Below the pieces are notes generated by a model. That model worked only from the letters and a program-made list of their open reading frames with translations. It did not search any database and was not told the DNA's origin. A program made the position numbers and the translations under genes. This document shows positions 22,978 to 33,809 of a stretch of 64,000 nt of DNA, piece after piece. This DNA is from Pilatotrama ljubarskyi (Eukaryota; Basidiomycota; Agaricomycetes; Polyporales; Polyporaceae). Positions within the stretch are counted from its first letter, which is position 1; every line of letters begins with the position of its first letter. The DNA lies in NCBI GenBank assembly GCA_022385805.1, contig MU277711.1, positions 1 through 64,000 on the forward strand, given 5' to 3'.

Positions 22978-24038
22978 CCTCGAAAAGGAGGCGATCGCTG
23001 CCGGTGGGCCTTTGTACGCGAGCGAGGGGACGTAAGAGAGGGTACCATCGCATGCCCATGGGAATCCGGAGCCGCTATATATTCATGGGAGGCTGGCTCT
23101 CCTTGAGATGCCATCCTCGCTTCCCGACCAAACCGCGCCCGATGCCTGTTTCAAGGTTAGTGGCGCAGCGATCTGGATGATATCTGGGGTAATGCGGGGT
23201 ACGGGTCAGGAACCGCAGGTCATCCCTGGCCTCCTTCTCGCTTCTCACTGAAAGAGACCGTAAAGTGCGGAAAAAGACCGGCGCGTGGTGTGAAAGCGCG
23301 GCCCATCTGATGAGAAGGGCACTGAGAGCATCTGGTTGGCTTCGGGGAAACTTCGCACGATGAAAGGCTCGGCTGATGGGCAATGCGTGACTGTAGGCGA
23401 ACGAACAGAGCGAGTATAGAACGCTGTCCGGGTCCGCTGTTGACTTGACGATGTTGAGACTGCACGGAACGAGCACAATTTTGATAGCTCGTGGTCTTAC
23501 TGTATGTGCACCAGCCTACAGGGCACTGACACGAACGCCATCAGCGCCAAGGTTTTGGAGTAGGGCAAACACGCACGGCCGTACTCACCCCACATTCGCC
23601 GAGGGTCCGCAGGTTCGGAGGTTCTGCACATGCCTGCATGAGCAGGGCTTTCCGAAGTTACTTACCCGTCGCAGAACCTTGTTCAAGTGAGCAATCAACT
23701 TCACGGCTATCGATACGCGCGGACGGCTTGTATCATATGATAATGCACCCTCTGGTCGGGTGCAGACCATATTAGACTCAGCTTGCTTCCGCGGGATGCG
23801 GGGGAACAGAGCGCCAGAAGCGAGGCATCGTGACCTGTTCCAGATGAGTAAATCTGGTCCGCGGACACTTCGTCACAAACCTAGGTTCCTCTGGCTTGCG
23901 AGCCTTCGCCCATCGTGTCGAGAAAGCCTTCGGTCCATCGACGACGATGCAGCGGTTACCTTGAACCCCCAGTGATAATCGAACAGGCAACCGACTTGAA
24001 GGAGGGAAGAAGTACGAACACAGAGCTGGAGTAGCTCT
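22978..24038. other. Intergenic, nothing identified
   Basis: About 1 kb upstream of the transporter. Short frames on both strands have no recognisable domain and mixed codon bias. No repeat or RNA gene seen. Confidence 0.5.
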
Positions 24039-24328
24039 TCATTTCGGACGATTGCGCAAGCTGGGCCGAAGCTCGGTACGCGCCCGCAGGGAAATCACTA
24101 GAAAAGATACAGATATCATTAGTAGGGGGAAGACGACATAAGTGAACGACTCTGTACCTATATATGACAACATGCAGTGTGCAACAGCTACAAAGTACAG
24201 CATGAGGGCGAGGAAAGCAAGGAGTGTCTTAGCTGATACAAGGAAGTCACAATGCTGCCTCGAAAGCGATGTCAAAGCCGAGTTTCGTAGATGGCGGAAA
24301 TGGTAAGCATGGAGGTAACGACCCATCA
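24039..24328 (-). CDS. Possible small membrane protein overlapping EEP stop
   Basis: A 95-codon frame whose ATG overlaps the stop codon of the upstream EEP gene (TGATG). It predicts two hydrophobic helices (roughly residues 35-55 and 60-80, LLAFLALMLYFVAVAH and VVFPLLMISVSFLVI) and a basic C-terminus. Third-position GC bias is weak compared with proven genes, so it may simply be the 3' UTR of the EEP gene. Confidence 0.2.
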
Positions 24329-25204
24329 ATCCTTGGTACCTGAGAAGGATAGCGTAGTAACGAGGCCGCAGTGATCACTGGCCCAGCGGCCGTCTTTCGT
24401 GCGCAACCCCTTACCGATGACCTCGACGGAGTCCACGATCAGTTGCTCGCCCACAAAGAAGACCCTATCCATCCTCCGTGGGGGGTATCTGGAGGGAGGC
24501 TGATAGCCCCATGTATGGGATGATGGGTCGTCGGGGAATAGGCATGCATCGTCTAAACCTGCGGCAACGTGGATATTCTGATCGTCTCTGTCCCCGATCA
24601 TATTCATGTCGCCGCCAACGACGCCGGCGTCCACATCGTTCGCCTGGAGTAACTCAGCAATGGCTTTGAGCTGCTCCGGGCGTGCGGGTAGTCCCTGCAT
24701 GAGGGATTCGAGGTGGGCGTTCGCGACTCGGACAGTACGGACGCCATGTGGTGAGAGTATAGGGATGTCCACGAAGATAGCGGAGCGACCCATGCGGCTA
24801 TTGACGAAGTCGAGCATCTGGGGGTTTTGGAATGGAATGCTGCGGGATACGAGCGTGGCATTGCCGTAGTGCACCCGCCAGTACTTGTTGGTTGCGGGGA
24901 GCACGGCGTAGTACTTGCGCACCCACTCGTTCGAGAGGAGGGCCACCAAGCTCTCCTCCTCAAGCTCCTGCAGAAGGATGCAGGAGGGCTCTGGCGGAGA
25001 GGAGAGGACGGACTTCTGGAGATAGGACAAGATGCAAAGAAGCCTCTCGCGGCTTCCTGGGGCCATGAAATCGACGTTCCAGGTGATTAGCCGCAGCTCT
25101 TTAGGTGCCTCCTTCGCGCATCGATATCTGCTGATCCACTCGACTTTCCGAAATGACCACCCTTTGGCCTTTACGGGGCGAAGGATATCTCCGAATGAAG
25201 ACAT
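24326..25204 (-). CDS. Endonuclease/exonuclease/phosphatase family protein (TDP2-like)
   Basis: Single exon, 292 aa. All core motifs of the Mg2+-dependent EEP fold are present in order: ITWNVDF near residue 40, LLQELEEES near 80 (metal-binding Glu), RVANAHLES near 160, GGDMNM near 200 and RWASDHCGL near 280 (catalytic Asp-His). The WNVD/QELEEE/GDMN/SDH set is like tyrosyl-DNA phosphodiesterase 2, which removes 5'-phosphotyrosyl adducts from DNA; other EEP functions remain possible. Length fits a bare catalytic domain without an N-terminal ubiquitin-binding region. The first ATG gives MSSFGDILRPVK. It is intronless, which is unusual among its neighbours. Confidence 0.8.
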   Translation of the reverse strand: MSSFGDILRPVKAKGWSFRKVEWISRYRCAKEAPKELRLITWNVDFMAPGSRERLLCILSYLQKSVLSSPPEPSCILLQELEEESLVALLSNEWVRKYYAVLPATNKYWRVHYGNATLVSRSIPFQNPQMLDFVNSRMGRSAIFVDIPILSPHGVRTVRVANAHLESLMQGLPARPEQLKAIAELLQANDVDAGVVGGDMNMIGDRDDQNIHVAAGLDDACLFPDDPSSHTWGYQPPSRYPPRRMDRVFFVGEQLIVDSVEVIGKGLRTKDGRWASDHCGLVTTLSFSGTKD

Positions 25205-26007
25205 GACAAGCGGCGGGGCTTCGGGGGAGGATGGGGAGGAAGGAGTAGACGAGATGGAGGAAGGAGATGCTGGGGTATCGGATCTGGGGGACGATGGTCC
25301 TGATTTTGGGAGTGGTAAAGCTGATCTAAGCTATATATCGAGCTTGTAAGAGGCATGCGCAGGAAGGAGGCAACCCAGTGGGAACATATTCTTACCGTTT
25401 CTGCTGACTTCGCGGAGTCGCGTGCTTGAGGTTCTGCTGCTGTCTCTGCTGGGTCTGCAGGCAGCTTGGTGATCGTTTGTGTGTCCTCCGCCCCGCCGGG
25501 TTTCTGATCATCTGCGATTGGTATAGAGGCACCGGGGCGATCATGCTCCTCGCTGCGAGTGGTGAGCTCGTCTGGTGTGTTCGTGCGACTGCGCAGTGAG
25601 CAAACGGTGGTGCGCACGGCCGCAACAATATTAGTCGAACCTGTTTGCGTCTGGTCAAGCATCGAAAAGCGGATGAACCTGGCCAGCACGCGCGCGAACA
25701 TAGTCACGGTGATCCTAACCGACCGCGCGCGGCGAAGAGGCGGCGGCGCGCACCGCGCACTGGCAGGTCGCGTTCCTCGGATCACGTGGCCAAATCCGGG
25801 GAGATAACTGCCAATCTCGCGATTAGATCTGACAAAAATCTCGGAGGATGCACGATCCAGGATTTGAAAGCAGCACAGGCCCTGGCTGGCTTTACTCAGC
25901 CATCTACTCAGCTTTCTACCACCCGTTCAAGCTCTATAAAGTCAGGCTGGACCGCTGAGCAGTCTCGCACACATACTCTGCTTTTCTCTCTGTAAATATC
26001 TCGTGAA
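25205..26007. promoter_or_regulatory. Divergent promoter region, EEP gene and SQT1
   Basis: About 800 bases between divergent genes. A minus-strand open frame (25171-25785) covers much of it but has low-complexity Pro/Arg composition and no domain. A TATA element for SQT1 is annotated separately. Confidence 0.45.
25935..25940 (+). promoter_or_regulatory. Putative TATA box of SQT1
   Basis: TATAAA 68 bases upstream of the SQT1 start codon, preceded by GC-rich DNA and followed by a CT-rich stretch. Assignment by sequence and position. Confidence 0.5.
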
Positions 26008-27460
26008 ATGGCCTCAGAACGCGTCGAAGAGGAGCACTTCGAGGAAGGAGCCGAGGGCGAGGAGGGAGACGAGTACATCGACCCGAACGATGTCCTCATC
26101 GAGGTCGCGGACGACGGTGACCACCCGATGGAAGAATACGACGAAGAGGGAATGGAGGGGGAGCCTATGCCCGACGAGTCAATCGTGTACGAGGACAACT
26201 CTACACAACACTTCCCTAACCACAAAGGCTCCGTCTTCGCGGTTTCGACGCATCCTACTGCCCCCATAGCCGTGTCCGGAGGCGAAGATGACCTCGGCTA
26301 CATCTGGGACTTCATGACGGGCGAGGAGCTAGTCAAGCTCACTGGCCACTCGGACAGCGTCACCTCCACCGGGTTCAGCACAGACGGCGAGCTTGTCGCG
26401 ACAGGCGGGATGGATGGCAAGGTACGGATATGGCGGAGGGTAGGCAAGGAGGACTGGCGGACATGGGAGTTCTTAACGGAGCTGACGGGCCCGGACGAAG
26501 TCATGGTAAGCACTTGCATGACTATCTAGCATGTCATCAATCGGTTCTGAACCCGTGTCTCCTGTAGTGGCTACGGTGGCACCCTAAAGGCAATGTGCTG
26601 CTCGCAGGATCAAACGATACAACCGTATGGCTGTGGCAGCGTAAGCATGCATTTCGCAAACCTTGCGCTATGCAGCTTTTGACACCACCGTTCTAGTCCC
26701 CTCTGGGAATACCATGCAGGTGTTTGCCGGCCACATGGGCCCTGTAACATGTGGCGACTTTACTCCGGACGGCAAGCGTATAGTAACTGCGGACGCCGAA
26801 GGCACCCTGATCTACTGGGATCCCCGCTCCCCATCGCCCGTGTTCAAGTTGACTCCTACCGACGCGCGTTTCGCTCTGGATGGCATCACTTCCCTGGCGA
26901 TCAATCCTGCCTCAACCCTGGCCGTCGTAGGCGGTGCGTCTGGTGGCGTCCGGGTCGTCAGTCTGAGCAAGGGCGACGTCGTCGGTGCGCTAGCTGGGCA
27001 CAAGGAGGGCGAGAGCGTGGAAGCGGTCGAGTTTGTCGAGCTTGCCACCCCCGGCCCCTTGTCTGGTGGTGCGGCAGCAGCGTCTGGAGGCGTCGTCGTC
27101 ACGGGTGCCACGGATGGGAAGGCGTGCATATGGGACCTCAGTACGATGAGGCTTCGTGCGACTCTGGAACATGGGGTGAGTTCCGCACACACTTTCCTGC
27201 GCAGGGAACGTTCTGACGCATCCTCACTCGCTCAGGACGCAGTAACGTCTCTACATCACCTGCCGCCACCAAAGGCGCACCTCATCGTATCTGGCTCTGT
27301 TGACAAGGTGCTCAGGACGTGGGATGCACGGACGGGAACCCTAGTCCGTGAGCACAAGGGTCACCACGGCCCTATCCTTGGTGCTGCCCTCGGCCTGGGC
27401 GGAGGCGTTGTCGTTAGTGCGGGAGACGATGGTGTGTGCCTCGTCTGGCCCACTGAGTAG
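26008..27460 (+). CDS. SQT1: WD40 ribosome-assembly protein SQT1/AAMP
   Basis: Four exons in phase (26008-26505, 26568-26640, 26697-27175, 27236-27460) give 424 aa, matching the length of yeast Sqt1 (about 430). An acidic N-terminus (residues 1-65, rich in Glu/Asp) is followed by about seven WD40 repeats beginning at HKGSVFAVSTHP, with typical GH...WD units such as GHSDSVTSTGF, GHMGPVTCGDF and SGSVDKVLRTWD. In yeast the orthologue is a dedicated chaperone of ribosomal protein uL16 (Rpl10), capturing it co-translationally in the cytoplasm before late 60S assembly; animals call it AAMP. All introns are GT-AG and short. The acidic head plus repeat architecture supports this over a generic WD40 protein. 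Confidence 0.85.
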
Positions 27461-28126
27461 ACAGTGTAGAAATCGAAAAGAAGATGATTGGGAATGTATG
27501 ACCATACTATAGACCGCATCGTTGATATTCTTATTGCGTGTGACCTTCAAATAATGTTCGGGATAGTACGAGGTCCTTCAAGGCTTGAAAGTGGGGCTGT
27601 CGATGTGTCAAATGCCGTGGGTTCGGGTTTCTTCCGTAGACGGGATACTACTCATGGTTTGAACCCAGTCGGCCGCACTACATAACGGTAGTTAGTTGTA
27701 CGTCATGATCCAAGGCGAGTTAAGATATGTATGCCACTTGCAGACGATCCGACTCCGCGTACAATTACAAACCACTAGACTTGCCAATTCGGGTCAATTG
27801 TTGCAAGCGTCACCATCGGTTCACGCGGCTGGTGCGGTGGATCGCGCGTCAACGGTGCAGCTTCGCGTTGTCTCCTTACCGCAGCAGTCTTCTACAGGCG
27901 GAAAGCCCTAGCACTTCATGTGCTACATGCTGCAGCACCACTATCTTGCCCGGGCCCAGGCGTTCTCAGCGGGCCTGCGGCAGCTTCCATAAGACAAACG
28001 CCTTGCAGAGTGCTTTGACGTTGCCACCCGCGCCAGTTCATAAGCATCGTGAGCAGCTGGATTTCTCGGCGACATCAGGACCGCACTCCCTTCCACTCGT
28101 AATCTTCAACCCACTACGTTCTCTTC
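27461..28126. other. Intergenic, SQT1 to RdRP
   Basis: About 670 bases: SQT1 3' flank and RdRP promoter. No convincing TATA element, repeat or small gene. Confidence 0.5.
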
Positions 28127-31100
28127 ATGGAGATCGAAGTGTCTGACCTGAACTACACCGCAACGAAATGGGAAGTCAAACGTGCATTCGCCGAAGTACT
28201 CCATGGGGAGCGATTCTTCGACCCAACGGCCCACAAGGCCCGGCCAGTGTGAGTCCAACTGTGCTTGCCTACCTCCATGCTTGACCCCGATACCTTGCTG
28301 CAGGAACTTCGAGGTGCAGTTCAGGGAGCCTGGGCCGGGGAGCCTGGCGAACAACGGCACAGCCGTAGTCATCCTCCCTGACCGAATGCTGGGCGAGCGG
28401 TTTTTGCGGTGGGCGTTTCAGCGAGGAAACAGGATCGAAGTGCAAGGCCGGAAGCTCTGGCTTCGAAGGAGCGAGAAAAACCCTCCGCGCGGACATGTGC
28501 TGGCGCTGAACAGGACGCCTTACATCGACCCCATCTTGGAAGAGGAGAGGGAGGCTCGGCTCGGTCGCATAGGACCGCTCCGCATCGTGCTCAGCGTCAT
28601 TCAGTTTGGGGTGTACTTCCGTCGTGCGGACGATCCTCCCACTGCGAACAGGACCTTCTCCAATGAGTACGAGATACGCCGTACGGACACGTTCTCGGGC
28701 CTCCTCGGTTTGGATTATGACCGCAAGCTTCTCCGCATCGAGGCAAGCGCTGTCCTACACGTCGCACGCCCTTAGTGACTGACCGACAAGCTCGGCTATA
28801 GATGGGAAACTGTGTGACGGAATACACGTCCACCCATATCGTGATTGACTTGTCCAACATCAAGAAGATCGGTTACGGTGTCAATGCGGCTGGCGACTAT
28901 CGTGAGTTGCTCATTTTGCGATCATCCACTCGACTGTGTCTAGTCAGATTCTGAATACGCGGGCTAGACACCTGCTTTGAGCTCTATTGCCCACCCAGAT
29001 TTGAGCGGCAAGAGATGTATCGCGCGTATACCGGCGAACGCAAGAAAGACAATCGGGACTTCCGGGAACGTTTGCCCTACCTCGATAAGCCTCATCAAGC
29101 CATCAGCCAGTTCGCTTACCAGATACGTCTGGTCCTCGATGACCCCAAAGCGCGGCACGACTTTAAGACCCTCTGTACAGAAGCCGGTATCCGGCCCCCC
29201 GCGAAGGTCCCGATCGACGTGCAGAGCTGCGGGTTCTTCAGGCCCAAAACCATGCAAGCCGTGCGAGGGTGGATCACGAACTTCGAGTGGCCCGTGGCGT
29301 TCCAGCTCGACGCCCTTCTCCGGAACGCGCTGCTTAACACCGGAGATCTCTACGACCTGCGGGCTGACATCGAGGAGTTACACGAGAAGGACGCCGAGTT
29401 CGCCGCGGACGTGCTTCGGCACTTCTCGGAGAAGCTGCAGTCGAAGCAACGCAGCGAGACGGCCGTGGAGTGCTTCAAGAAGACTCTGGCAGCGGACCAA
29501 GAGACTCTGGCAGCGGACGAAGCAGTGGAAGGCTCCCTCGCGAACGAGGACCTATCCTCACTCGAGAGTCGGGGGGTGCTCAAGTGTTACCACGTCATCG
29601 TCACGTCGTCAAGAGTGCTCCTTGAAGGACCGTACGACACGCAATCGAACCGCATCGTACGCAAGTACCACGATTACCGCGAGAATTTTGTGCGTGTCGA
29701 GTTTCGCGACGAGAACGGGCTTTCAATCAGGTGGCCAAAGGATGTACGTCCCAATCTTTCCTCTTCTCCTACATCACTACGAAACAAGCTCTCATGGGTG
29801 GCTGCAGGTTAGCGGCCGCTCACTTATCGAGCAGCGCTTCGGGAGCATACTCAAGGAGGGCCTCGACATCGCAGGACGTCTCTTCCGGTTCCTCGGCTAC
29901 TCTACCTCTGGGCTGCGTGAACATACGGCATGGTTCATGAGCGACTTCGAGCACCCGGACGAAGGGCTCGTCACCCCCGAGAAGATCCGCAGCGATCTCG
30001 GTGACTTCAGCAAGGTAAACATGATCCCTGCCAAGTATGCCGCGCGTATCGCGCAGGCGTTCAGTGGCACCGACCCCTCCGTCCGGATACGGAGGGACCA
30101 ATGGGATACAATGCGCGACCTGGGTCACAGTCCGTACTGGCATACCGATGGCCAGGGAACCATCTCGCCTGGTTTGCGCGATAACATCTGGGAGGAGCTG
30201 GTCAAGGCCCAACCCGACAAGGCGAAGCTGACTCTGAAGCCCTCGGCGGTACGTTTGGAGTCTTCCTCGTCACGTTGACCTCAGCTCACGATCCCTGCTT
30301 GCAGTTCCAAATTCGTTTCCTCGGTGAGCTCCAGTACTACAGCAGGTTCTATCTGCTGTCCCTGACGTTTCCTAGGCTTCAAAGGTATCGTGGTAGTGGA
30401 CGAGACGCTCGACGGAGAGCGTATGTTCCTCCGAGACTCGATGGACAAGTACAAGGCGCCCCACGAAGACGAAGCAGAGATCGAGATCGCGAAGGCGTTC
30501 GTCTATCCCGGTACAGCGCGACTTTGCCGGTGAGTTGTTCCAGCACTCTTGCACTCTTTTCATGCCGTGGCTTACTGAAGCCCCGCAGACCGCTCATAAT
30601 GGTCCTGGAGGACCTCGGTGTCCGCAAGGAGGCGTTCATCGACCTGCAAGACCACGCGAAGGCGGCAGTAGTAACCGCGAGCGACTCGCTCGCCGCCTCG
30701 GTCGCGCTCCTCCGCAAGCACGACCTCGGGCACAGCTTCGGGCTCCGCTGGATCCTGCAGCACCTGCAGAACGCGGGGATGTGCATGAAGCGCGAGAACA
30801 GCACGCCGCACGTGCTGGACAACGAGTTCATCCTACGCCTGATTAAGTTCGCGCAGAGCCACATCCTGCGCGAGATCAAACACGACGCGCGCATCCCGAT
30901 TCCGGAGGCGCATCAGTTGCTCGGAGTCGCGGACGAGGGACCGGCGTATGTGGCCAGAGGGCTCGAGAACGTCTACTGCCTCAATGAAGGCGAGATATTT
31001 GGTAGGCACTCATGCCTGTGTGACCTTGCCCCTGCCGCTGACGTACTACTGTGTCAGTCTGCGTTCAGCAGCCCGACGGCGGTGAGCCGGAGTACATCTC

Positions 31101-32747
31101 AGGCAAGCCATGCATCCATTGGGGAGAGTGACTGTTAACCAGCGCATCTCTATAGGTCAAGTCTCGATCTCGCGCTCTCCTCATATTCACCCCGGCGACG
31201 GTACATCTGCCATGCATCCCTCATAACCGATTTTATCACTGACGAGACTTGATAGTGCAACGCGTCAAGGCTATCGGAAAGCCTCCGGACGACAAGCTGT
31301 GCTTCTTCCGCAACCTGCGCAACGTCGTCGTTCTCCCTTCGGTCGGTGCGTGACCAAAAGCTGGGTCGTCGGAAAATACTGCGCGTATCTAACGCACATC
31401 CTCGCAGGCGAACGCTCCCTGGCATCCTGTCTCGCTGGAGGCGACGTTGACGGGTAAGTTCGCACATTGTCTTTCGGAGACCTTCGTGTGGACAAGTCTG
31501 ACGCTTCGTCGATCCTCGCAGCGACGAGTTCCTCGTGATCAAGGATCCTACGCTCCTCCCCGTGACCCTCGCGTCGCCCGCGTCGTATGTGGGCGTGGAG
31601 CCCAGGAAGCTGGACCGCGCGAGCACGATCGACGACATCTGCGACTTTTTCGTCGAGTACATGCAGTCGGACGTAGTGGTGCGTACAAACAATTGGGCCG
31701 TTCGTCCCTTGATCTGCAGCTGACTTGGTTTGACAGGGCTTGGTGGCGGACCAGCACTTGATGATAGCCGGTGCGTCTCCCGCTGCTTCCTGTCATATTG
31801 GGGTTCATGTAGCTGACCCAGCGTCCTGTCACACCTGCGCATTCAGATCAGTCCAAGGCACGTCTCGTCGTTTCGTCTCGGTTTACAGTTGCTGATCTGA
31901 TCTTGATGCAGTACGGCACCTTCGACCAAGACTGCATGAAGCTGGCGCAGCTGTGCAGCCAAGCGGTCGACTACCCGAAGAACGGCGTCCCCGTCGACAC
32001 TGAGCGGATGCCCTCCACGCTCATACGCGCCAAACCTGACTGGAAGAAGGTGCGATCCTGATTCTCGTCCGCTGTAAGGCACGTACTGACGATGCGCAGG
32101 CGGAAGACAACGACCCCCGCCCGTCTGACTATTACGAGTCCACGCGAGCGCTGGGGGCCCTCTTCCGCAACTTCGAGATCCGACCCGTGAAGCCGCCTTC
32201 GTCCTCGTACCCCAACGGCGAGCCGGCCGCGCCCGTGCACGAACCCCCGCTCTCCGACACCATCTCGCGCGTCCTCCACCCGGACATCCAGCGACACATC
32301 GGGCGGTACCACAACGACGAGCACGACGTCGCGGCGCTCGCGCCGATCTTCCGGAACTACGCCGAGGAGCTGCGGTACATCTGCCTGACGCACGCGCTGT
32401 CGGACCACGCGGACGTGCGCTTGTCGGAGGAGGAGGTCGCGATCGGGACGATCCTGGCGAAGTGCTCGCAGCCGCGCTGGCGGCGGGACCGGATGCACCG
32501 GATGCGCATGCACGTCGGGCAGCTGGTGCGGCACGTGAAGCACGCGCGGCTGCGGGCGCCGATGGCGAAGGACGCGTCGGCGGAGGAGCTGGTGGGCGCG
32601 CTGCGGCGGGCGTGGCTCGCGTGGGACTTTGGGATGCGGAACCGGGCGGTGTTTGGGGCGCGCAGCTTCAGTCTGATCGCGCTGGGCGTGGTTTGCGACA
32701 TGCTGGAGAAGTTGAGGAAGCTGGAGGGCGGGGCGGACGGGGAGTAG
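28127..32747 (+). CDS. RNA-dependent RNA polymerase (RNA silencing)
   Basis: Seventeen exons in phase give 1225 aa: 28127-28248, 28304-28742, 28802-28901, 28968-29743, 29808-30248, 30305-30323, 30376-30529, 30589-31001, 31058-31102, 31156-31200, 31256-31345, 31408-31453, 31522-31678, 31737-31770, 31847-31857, 31912-32049, 32100-32747. The eukaryotic RDR/QDE-1 catalytic signature DVDGD lies in CLAGGDVDGDEF (Asp894, 896 and 898, metal-binding), with the conserved ARSP-type motif (SISRSPHIHPGD) before it and QAVDYPKNG after it. These enzymes make double-stranded RNA from aberrant transcripts for Dicer in quelling-type silencing. The N-terminal ~90 residues look like a degenerate RRM-like domain. 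Three introns appear to use GC donors (28743, 31103, 31858); the first two must be spliced because their read-through hits stops. Agaricomycetes usually carry several paralogues, so I give no specific symbol. Confidence 0.9.
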
Positions 32748-33809
32748 ATACATGATGCCTTCCTCTAGCGATCCTGGCTGCACGCTATTCGACTGCGAGA
32801 TGCCGATTGAGAATCACGAATACCCATCGCACATCATGCGTCCTCTCTGTAAGTAGCATTGCATGTTTTCCAGCAATCCTCCTGCTGACCCTCGTTCTGC
32901 TACGTCGGATTAGAAAGGTCTCTGTCCGTTGTGAAGAAGATAGTACAGACCTCGAAGCTTCGTTCCACGAATAGGACCGCACGAAAACTGCACGACTTCT
33001 TGTGCTTCTCTGATCCGTGCAAGTGTCATTACCGTGGTCCGCGCTACAACCCGACTTGCAGCCTCACAAGTGCTTGCTGAGCGGATGGCGTGTTGCTGTG
33101 AGCGCAGCGTACAAGAATACATACACAGCGCAGCTGCACTGAGACGGTGGCAGAGTCAACGCGTCATAGGCGTGCGCACGCAGAGAAAGATGACGTCTTC
33201 GCAACTCAATCGGGTGATTTCATGCACGGGCGATCGTTTTCCCATCACTCCTGCTTCCCCATCCACCGTCCAGACGACTGCATGCATGCTGCACTCGCCC
33301 GACGATGACGACGGGGACGCGCACGGCGAGCACGGTATCTGCGACAGCCAAGCCCACACGGGCCAAGCTGTTGCCCAGCCGAGCACAAGGACAGGAGGAA
33401 GGATCGAAGCCTGTCTTTTCTGCCGGCACGGGCCTAAAGCGTGATCATCACGGCACGCCCGAGGGGCCAGGGCCGACCACGCCCGCTCGTCGGGCGCCCC
33501 TCCCGCATTGCAATTCCCTTCGTGCTCTGCACGCTGCTTGTCCCAGCGTGCTGCCAGGCAGGCGCGATGCCGAGGACGCAAAGATAGACGTAGACAACGT
33601 GTGGAAGGGTGTCGGAAGGGCCTCGAATGTTGGGCAGGATGAGACGAGCCCAGTTGGAAAGTTTACGTGCCTGCGCTGAGACAAACAAACACCGGCCGCG
33701 CCCGCGTATATATATCGGCCCGTCGCGTTGGCAGCTTGCCTTTGCCCAGCTCTCTCGCCTTCCCACCCCCGTCGGTACGCTCGTCGCCCCCTCTCTCAGT
33801 CCGCACGCC
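32748..33809. promoter_or_regulatory. Intergenic and promoter of GPI-protein gene
   Basis: About 1 kb. No coding sequence supported. Near its 3' end lie a TATA element (33707-33715) and a CT-rich stretch directly before the next ATG, typical of a highly expressed fungal gene. Confidence 0.5.
33707..33715 (+). promoter_or_regulatory. Putative TATA box of GPI-protein gene
   Basis: TATATATAT about 95-103 bases upstream of the start codon in GC-rich surroundings, followed by a pyrimidine-rich leader. Confidence 0.6.

Noticed and set aside
25171..25785. Minus-strand 204-codon frame between EEP and SQT1
   Set aside because: Low-complexity Pro/Arg sequence spanning a divergent promoter and overlapping the EEP start; no domain or splice support.
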